Of a DNA stretch of 64,000 bases, positions 57,063 through 64,000 are shown piece after piece. Both the position numbers and the translations under genes were made by a program. How positions within the stretch are numbered: position 1 is the first letter of the stretch; each line of letters starts with the position of its first letter. The notes under the pieces were generated by a model that saw nothing but the letters and a program-made list of their open reading frames with translations, was not told the origin of the DNA and searched no databases. Source of the stretch: Phytophthora hibernalis (Eukaryota; Oomycota; Peronosporomycetes; Peronosporales; Peronosporaceae); assembly GCA_012656075.1 (NCBI GenBank), contig JAAKBF010000002.1, forward strand, positions 186,001 to 250,000, written 5' to 3'.

Positions 57063-58661
57063 TTACGAGCGGTAGTCGGCGTTGATGGCAACGTACTCGT
57101 GCGTAAGGTCAATGCCCAGCACTTGGGTCTCCTCTGGACCAACGCCAAGGTCAATCTCCATCTACAGCAAAACAACGTTTAGAACAATTTCAATAAAAGG
57201 CGAGGCACCAGAATGTACAGAACCACGAAAAGCACTTACCTCGACAAACTTTCCGTGCGGGGAAGTTGTGCGAGCTGGCATCGAGGCCGCCACGGGTGGG
57301 CTCGATCAGCATCGCGTCACGCATGTGCTCCACAAGCTTGGCTTCAATCTCGTCGTTGAGCACCATCTCGCCGTTCTCGAAGATAACCACGCCACCCATG
57401 TGAATCTTCATGCGACGCGTAATGTCCACGTCCTTGTGGTGCAGGCCCATGTACTTGCCCACAGCCATGACTAAACGACCCACGTTCGGGTCGTTGCCAG
57501 CAACAGCACACTTAAGCAGAGGCGAGTTGACGACCGACTTGCCGACACCCTTCGCCATCTCTTTGGAGAGAGCACCACGCACGCGCACTCGCATCACGTG
57601 GTGTGCGCCCTCACCGTTGCGCACAATGTCCTCGCTCAGTCCCAGACACACGTCGTGCAGCGCCTTCTTGAACTCGTCCAGCTGATTCATGTCGAACGGG
57701 ATCTGGTCCGAGGACACGAGCGTCACCGTGTCGGACGTGCTCTGGTCCGTGTCGATGCTGAGCGAGTTGTACGTGTCGCCAACGACCTCCGTCAGCAGTT
57801 GACGCAGTACGTCACGTGGGATCGACAGGTCTGCATAAAAAACACAGGAAACTCAGCACACCAACCCCAACATCTCACTACTCAGCTACATACCAGTGAG
57901 GATGTAGGACAGCATCGTGGCCATGTTGGGCTCAATCATGCCTGCACCCTTGGCAATACCGACGATGCGTCCACCACACACATCCATGGATCGGATCTTC
58001 GGGTACAAGTCTGTCCAAGCAGCAGAAAGTCAGTAAACCACCCACAAACCTCTAAAAACTCTAAAAACAGCTACTCACCGGTGGTCATGATTCCCTCAGC
58101 AGCAGGCAGCACCGAGTCGGATTGCAGACTGTTGACGAGCTTGGGCAGATTCTCCACCATGGCGTCCACGGGGATGCGCCATCCGATGACGCCTGTGGAG
58201 CATGGCAGCACCTGTGCACCTCCTTCCAGCCGCAGGTGCTTGGCCAGACTCTCACAGACCTCCTCAGCGTCTGCTACACCCCTCCACTAGCACAGACATT
58301 GGAGATCTTGTTGTTCACGAGGATGGCGCCCAGCGTGGGCTCCTGCAGCCGCTTGCGTCCCACGAGCACGGGTGCTCCGGGGAAGGCGTTCTGCGTGAAT
58401 ACAGCGGCGAAGAGCGGCGTGGGCTGCACGGGCTTGATGAGCGTCAGCGTCATGGTGGCCGGCAGGTGGGGCGCCTCTCGCGGGATGAAGTCCAGTTTGG
58501 TGGTGCCCACTGCGAAGCCCCAGGGCAGACGGCTCTGGTGCGTCTGCAGGTACTCGGTGTACTCGTGGCGCGACTCGAACACGAACGGGTGGCCGTGCGT
58601 GGACAGGCAGCGGGTCTGCAGCAGCGCGGGCCGCGAGAGACGACAGGCGGAGGAGCATCAT
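57063..58661 (-). CDS. argJ: Glutamate N-acetyltransferase / ornithine acetyltransferase (ArgJ), with indels
   Basis: Exons on the minus strand: 58661-58079, 58010-57894, 57830-57240 and 57161-57063, with GT-AG introns of 68, 63 and 78 bp. The protein transfers acetyl from N-acetylornithine to glutamate in the cyclic arginine pathway. Motifs: [12 protein letters not shown], then [16 protein letters not shown], where the Thr of ATML is the autocatalytic cleavage site and nucleophile, and the C-terminal [17 protein letters not shown] typical of the family. The N-terminus is short, Arg/Leu-rich and probably a mitochondrial targeting peptide. Three indels disturb the frame: near 58634-58640, at CCCC 58279-58282 (one base short) and at GGGG 57259-57262 (one base extra). 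In an otherwise well-preserved gene these look more like sequence errors than decay. Confidence 0.88.
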
Positions 58662-58742
58662 GGCACTCGGAGGGACGTCGCTTTTCGACTTGTGAGCCAG
58701 TGAAAGATCGTCAGAATAGTCCAAGTACGTGGCCAATTGACG

Positions 58743-58926
58743 CACCAAATCGTATAATATTGTGATGTACCAAATCGTATTTATTTGTATTGTATCAAAT
58801 CACATAATTTGTAGACGAAGTCACCACGTACCAAATCGTTTACACGTAATGTGTGCTGTACCAAATCACATAATTTGCTCGTTCCAATTGTTGACAATAG
58901 TCCTGAGGTATCAAATCGTATAATTT
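58743..58926. repeat. Six short repeats in the divergent argJ promoter
   Basis: The motif YAYCAAATCRYATAATTT (first half best conserved) starts at 58743, 58768, 58793, 58829, 58859 and 58909, all in the same orientation. They fill the 266-bp region between argJ (minus) and the proline-rich gene (plus). Confidence 0.8.
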
Positions 58927-58927
58927 C

Positions 58928-59449
58928 ATGAAGGACGGCAACGACTCGGAAGCTTCGGATGCGCCTCCGCCGCCTCCGCCACCGCCTCCTCCCCGCAGTC
59001 GCGTCCCGTGCAGCTGAAGCCCAAGAAGAAGAAGGACTTCCGAGAGATCCTGACGCTTTTTCACGAGGAGACGACGGACGCCGCCACGACCAGCCGCGTC
59101 TGGGCGGAGCTGTGGCAGGCGACGCTAGCGGAGGCACAGGACGAGCACAAGCGGCGGCGGCAGCACGGACTCAAGCGCAAGAAAGGGGGCGAGAACGATC
59201 ACATGCCGCTGAGAGGAGCGCCCGGCTCACTCTCGAGACACGGCCAGGAACACCTCAAACGAGCTCGACAGGTGCGATTGCTGTTTTGCGAACCTTTTAG
59301 AGGTGTTTGTTCATGAATTGGTGTGTTTTAGGGATCTTCGACGAGCACAGACTCGGGAGAGTCTAAGGTCGGGAGACTGGGCGGCAGGTTCCCCAAGAAC
59401 GCCCCGAAAGGATCCAAACTCATGCAGAAGTTCGGCGGCAGGAACTAGC
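58928..59449 (+). CDS. Small proline-rich basic protein, unknown function
   Basis: Proposed exons 58928-59271 and 59332-59449 around a 60-bp GT-AG intron. The N-terminus is MKDGNDSEASDAP followed by a run of prolines. Then comes a basic helical region (PKKKKDFREILTLFHEETTD, ATLAEAQDEHKRRRQHGLKR) and a Gly/Lys-rich end finishing KLMQKFGGRN. The frame changes inside the CCCC run at 58991-58994; one additional C would make it continuous. I do not recognise the family. The charged, proline-tract composition suggests a nuclear or cytoskeletal adaptor, which is a guess. It is divergent from argJ and shares its repeat-filled promoter. Confidence 0.6.
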
Positions 59450-59822
59450 AGTGAGCGTAAGATATTGAGTGAAGCTGGAACAGGGACGACCGACGACGGG
59501 TTGGTGAGACTGTTGATGTTGACGAGCTTCCGTCTAGCAGCAGTGGGCGTAATATAGGGAGTGGGTTGGAGAGACTGTTGATGTAGGTCTTTGAGCTATG
59601 CACGTGCGCTTCGTGGTGAACGTGTATCTCCACGCTACCGACAGTGAGGTAATTCGACAGGCTTGCTCCTCCTGTGCAGCAACGAGTTTGCCCCACACCG
59701 TACCGGTACTAAGCCACCCGCAGGAATCCTAATTGTTCCCTCAAGGTCCCAGCCTTGTGTTCACGGTCGATGCTGGAGGAAAACCAAAACGCTAAATAGG
59801 GATGTGTGAACAGAACAGTCAA
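59450..59822. other. Intergenic, convergent spacer
   Basis: Between the proline-rich gene and the convergent ankyrin-TIR gene. A short phrase, GAGACTGTTGATGT, is repeated (about 59507 and 59570). Nothing else seen. Confidence 0.5.
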
Positions 59823-62800
59823 TCAATAAATACATTCCACAGCGGACCTTATCAACTCAACCAACACTCGCCCGTGGAGGTTTTTCTCCATGGGGCCCTC
59901 TTGATTTCTGCAAAAACGCCTAGCAGCAGCCTGGGCAACTGGACTCGATAGCAATGACACACCAGCACCGCTAGCACGATTCTCCTCGCGGTCACCTGAG
60001 CGCAAGTCGCGTAGTAGCTCTCCGAACCCGCGTCCGTAGCTTAAGTCGCTCGAGAAAATATATGCACGGCCCTCTCGTTCGAACAACTTGCCCAGTGTAG
60101 AATCCACGCCTCGGGGCCGCTTCGAGAAATATATTGGCACAATCGTCTTGCCCTTGTCCTCAGCAAACGCCAACTGGTCACTCACCAGCTCCGTCTTCAC
60201 ACTTCGCTCCGAAAGCACGACCAGGAAAACAGAGCTCTGCAAGATGGCATCCTTAGCTGCCAAGATGCGCTCCTTGGTGCTGGAGACATTTGTCATTGAA
60301 TCCACCACAAACGGCAACTGATGACGGCGCAGCTCCGTGCACAAACGCGTCACAAAGTCGCGGTGGCAATCGCCGTGCGATACGAATATCGAGAATGTAG
60401 GACCTCCTCCAAACGTACTCCGCCTCCCACTGCCGCGCACGACCACGGCATTCACTATATCATCTAACCGTCGATGCTTGAGTGTTGAAGTCCTTACTAA
60501 TGGTTGGGTGTACCTGGTTACCATCGTTTGAGCAAGTTCTCGATTGCCTCCCAACCGATGCATCTCAACTTCGTCACGCAATCCATCAATGAGACTTCTG
60601 AGGCTAGCTTGAAACTTGTCCTCGTCAATTTCAAATTCCAAGCGGTCAGTGGACGATGAATCCGATGATGTGGAACCGTCATCGCTGATGTCCGGTAGTT
60701 TGGCATGACTGGAAGTCACGGCCTGGCCGAAAGGCACAATCTGTCGCGTGAAAATAAATACCTGCAACTCTTCAGACATTTTGACGGCTTCACACGATAT
60801 TGGCACCACTGGTACTTCGTGCTGCTTGGCAAATGCAAGCTCATCCATGCACAATATGCTTTGTGCATACCCGTTTGTAAGCATACATACGATAGCAGAA
60901 GCATTCTTCATCACTCCCAGCGATTCTTCTGATGCGCCACCACCCTCGTTACCCACCGCATCTTCATGTTCATTGCGCATGTACACTGTCATGAAGTTTT
61001 GCTCAATGCCAGCCTTTACGCGTTCAGCAAAACCTCGAAACACCGGGTCGAATGATAACACAACGTCAACACAACCACCCGCGACCTTGACTACGTACTG
61101 TAGTTCAGCCGACGCGCAGCACTCGATGGCTCGGCGTCCATCCCCATTCAGCGCGTACAAGTCAGCTTTACCTTCGACTAGCAGAGCCAGCGCAGTTTCC
61201 TTATAACCAAGCCGCAATGCAATGTGGAGAGGAGTCTCCTCCATTTCATTTGGGACAAGTTCACTGACATCCGCGCCAAAACGGACAAAGAGTTCGACGC
61301 AATCTCCCGAATAAGCCCACCTTCCACAGCAAACGCTAGCGGGTCATCCCGTCATGATCCAATTGCAAATAGTCTGCATCCACAGCGAGGAGCTCCTCTA
61401 CTGCTCCAGCATAGTTGTGGCGCGCTGCCCAGTGCAGAGGTGTCCGTCCATGACTGTCCTTAGCATTGACATCGGCACCGTGCTTCACAAGTTCACTGAT
61501 AACACGCTGCCTTCCCATCACAGCTGCCCAGTGCAGTGGCGTACGGCTGTGGACACCTCGTTGAAACTCGCCTAAAATGTCTGGGTTAATACCCCACGAC
61601 AACAAATGGTTCACGGCAGCAACGTTTCCTGCAGCGGATGCCTCGTGCAGCGGGGTGAGGGCGACATCAGCTCCCCATTCCTCTAGCACGGTGGCCAGCT
61701 CGCGCCGACCAGATAGCTGCGCACGTTGAAGCACAGTCGTGCTCGCCGCGTTACCAGACCCCGGAACCAGCAAAATGTTGGCTCGGTGCCTGATGAGGCT
61801 TTCGACGACGTCAGCTGAGTCGGCTAAGAAGATCGGGGTGACACGCATTGAACGGGAGAAAAAGCTGGACCGCGCAATGATGTCCAAGTTAGCTCCGTGC
61901 TTTACCAGGAGATCGATGACTTGCGTGTGGCCGTGCAATGCAGCCACATGCAGAGGTGCTCCCAGTATATGCGTCACTTTCTTCACTCGTAGCTGGCACA
62001 GTTCGTACAGCAGCTCCAAATTAAACGTAGCGCCAGATATTTTGTCGAGAAAGTTCGGGTTCAGCCCTGCTTCAAGCAGCACCGAAACGACTTGGACATC
62101 ACCAGCTCGACAAGCCACATGCAGCGGGTTCTGCGTTCGATGTGAGAACATCCAACAAACCAATGCCGGTGTCGTGTACATTCGATTGAGCAGCATATCC
62201 AGCTGCACCTTGGATCCAAGTACGTGTTCAGCGCGCTCCAGTAGTTTCTCCACCGCTGCACAATTTCCGCTCGCTGCAGCATCGTACAGGGCACCACGCA
62301 GCTGTCTCTCGACCGTTCGAACGGTACTCGGCGTCGTGGCCCACGGATGCAGCTCCTGGTTCAGCGTCAAGTATGAGTCCACATGATTTGCTTGTAAAAT
62401 GGGCGTGTTCACTCCATCCGGAGCAGAGCTTCTCTCGTCACTTCCTGTTGTTGCAGTCCCTCCGGCCAGAGCGGTCGGAGCCACTGCCATCAGCTCGTCT
62501 TCCTCCAGTCCTGCCCCCAGCTGCAATTGCTGATGGGCGCGCAGCTTGTCGAACTGCTGCGTGTGCAGTGCAATGGTGAGGATGGCCAGCAGCGTCACGT
62601 ACGACGTCGAGTCCGTCCAAATGGCCCACACGCCCTCCTCCGTGAGGTCTCCGAAGGCCCAATAGACTCCCAGCATGAGCACGACAATCCACGTGAGTGA
62701 GACCGTCTGCACCACCACAATAGCCTCCAGCACGGCCAGCGTCAGCGTGCGCTCTAGCGTCACCCCAGGGCCGTCGAAGGCCGACCGGGAGAGCGAGAAA

Positions 62801-63132
62801 GAGCTCACAGCACGGGCTCCCAGCAGCTGTTCACTGGTAGTGGCTACAGTCGACGTCTCTGGTCTCGGAGCTTCGGTCTCTTGCACGCGGTAGAGCGGCA
62901 CGAAGGGCAGCGCCGCCAGTCCCAGCGACACGTTGAGCGTCTGTAGGCCGAGCCAAATGTCCAGTACGAAGCCCTCCTTGCTGACGAGCCACAACAGCAG
63001 CAACGAACCTAGAGAGAGGAGAGATGTGCCTGCCACGCGCCATGTGTAGTACGAGTTGGACCACTGCAGGTAGCCGTCGGCGCCGCGCCAGCCACCGCGA
63101 GCTGCAAGCGACGCGCTTGATGCGGAAGCCAT
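59823..63132 (-). CDS. Membrane protein with ankyrin repeats and two TIR-like domains
   Basis: Read from the ATG at 63132, about 1100 residues, intronless. Residues 30-190 contain four likely membrane segments (such as SLLSLGSLLLLWLV and AVLEAIVVVQTVSLTWIVVL). Residues about 270-690 hold some eight to ten ankyrin repeats (RTPLHWAAVMGRQRVISELV, GRTPLHWAARHNYAGAVEEL, TPLHIALRLGYKETALALL). The C-terminal half carries two TIR-like domains: a divergent one (VDVVLSFDPVFRGFAERV ... SILCMDELAFAKQ) and a clearer one (TFSIFVSHGDCHRDFVTRL ... TELVSDQLAFAEDKGKTIVP). TIR domains act in signalling or as NAD-cleaving enzymes. The frame shifts at CCC 61341-61343 and CCC 61306-61308, each curable by one base, so I treat it as one gene. 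Probable role: a membrane-anchored sensor or signalling scaffold (inference). Confidence 0.8.
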
Positions 63133-63782
63133 GATGCGGAATGATGGTCCACCCTGTGAACGCGCATAAAAGGCAGTGGGTGCGGATTTGAAGGGGTGGG
63201 CAAGTTTTGACCAATGAGAGATGAGCAGCAGAAACTACTATCGGATAAGTTATCCGACACGGTCGATACATGGAAAAAGACTGGAGTTTCTTCTTGCCGG
63301 CAGGAAGAATGGGACGGTCAGGTCAATGCGTTGCCATGGCATTATAGACGAGCACTTGCACTCCACGTGATTCTTCTTGAGAATGCACGTGCACGGTAAA
63401 CACGTGTCTCGAAACGTAACTGCCCGCGATTGGTAGGATATTTAGCCAATCCTCGTCAGCTTCAAATGGTCCGTCTCGTCTGACAAGAAGCAGCCAGCAA
63501 TTCCGCAAAACAGAAAACTCCCACTGTAGCTAACCTCGACAGTCGTTTTCCGGCATACAAAAAGCGGTCGGTCAACCAATCGTCCGAACGACTTCCACAA
63601 GGAAGAAAGCAGGACGACAAGCATCGCACTCGTCGCACGCAGCGCCCTGTCGGACCGTCGCCAGCGCCAGATCGTAGGCACGAACAGCAGCAACAGAAGC
63701 AGCACGCCCAGAGCTACGTTTTGAGCCTTTCGCGGCCCCCAACAGCCCCGTAGAACAGCAGAAGCAGGTGAAGAAGCAGGTC
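63133..63782. other. Divergent promoter region
   Basis: 650 bp between the ankyrin-TIR gene (minus) and the HSF gene (plus). Open frames on both strands here have no recognisable domain. An upstream in-frame stop at 63675 limits the HSF start unless an intron exists. Confidence 0.45.
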
Positions 63783-64000
63783 ATGGCCAAGCGCATTCGA
63801 GTGGCCAAGCAGGACGCGTCCTCAGACCTCACAGACGTCGCCACGACGTCCCCAGCGCCGCCCAAGACGCCCGCGACTACCGAGGGGAAGAACGTGATGC
63901 TGCCCGCCTTCCTGTCCAAGACATACGAGATCTTCAGCATGCCCGAGTTCTCGCACGTGTGCGGCTGGAACGCCAACGGAGATACCATCATCGTGTCGCA
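63783..64000 (+). CDS. HSF-type transcription factor, 5' end only
   Basis: The first 72 residues are visible and run off the window. After a basic, Thr/Pro-rich leader, VMLPAFLSKTYEIFSMPEFS followed by GWNANGDTIIVS is the first helix and strand of an HSF DNA-binding domain. It differs clearly from the array protein (VPRFVRSVYDML, AWSADGSHFQVYD), so it is another HSF family member rather than a tenth copy. The first ATG after the in-frame stop at 63675 was taken as start. Confidence 0.85.
   Translation, partial: MAKRIRVAKQDASSDLTDVATTSPAPPKTPATTEGKNVMLPAFLSKTYEIFSMPEFSHVCGWNANGDTIIVS

Overview
This is nuclear DNA from an oomycete, most likely Phytophthora or a close relative in the Peronosporales. 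The evidence is four-fold. There are RxLR/EER secreted-effector genes with the oomycete Inr+FPR core promoter. Introns are short (56-156 bp, GT-AG). There is an expanded family of heat-shock-factor (HSF) genes. Two large blocks of degraded retrotransposons alternate with compact housekeeping genes.

Layout. 1-11335: gene-poor, AT-rich sequence with a dispersed inverted-terminal-repeat element (1-1219, 4160-4600, 9030-10095), an intact trypsin-like protease (4990-5874), three broken RxLR effectors (1585, 7767 minus, 10263) and one weaker candidate (about 2873-3360). 11336-37694: a retrotransposon graveyard. It holds one family-1 LINE copy (pieces D and A), a Gypsy LTR element inserted in it, and two further LINEs of about 9-10 kb (B on plus, C on minus) nested in piece A. 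Target-site duplications show the nesting. Repeat orientation implies a small inversion (11941-13133) and a large one (about 13293-37694). 37695-52087: nine near-identical tandem copies of an HSF-type transcription factor gene, unit about 1668 bp. A partial copy lies inverted at 13293-14114, next to the far inversion breakpoint. 52238-64000: a dense housekeeping block with an IWR1 homologue containing ankyrin-like repeats (minus), LRRC56 (plus), mitochondrial-type ArgJ (minus), a small proline-rich gene (plus), a membrane-ankyrin-tandem-TIR protein (minus), and the start of a second, different HSF gene (plus, cut by the window end).

How they fit together. The effectors and the protease are secreted-protein genes in a repeat-rich, gene-sparse setting, as is usual for oomycete virulence regions. 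The HSF array appears to have grown by unequal crossing-over beside the retrotransposon block, whose inversion captured one array fragment. The right-hand genes serve RNA polymerase II assembly/import (IWR1), flagellar dynein assembly (LRRC56) and arginine synthesis (ArgJ); they share no operon-like relation.

Caution. Several genes that should be intact (ArgJ, the proline-rich gene, the ankyrin-TIR gene) carry indels, most of them single bases in short G or C runs. Some frameshifts in this window may therefore be residual assembly errors rather than true inactivation.
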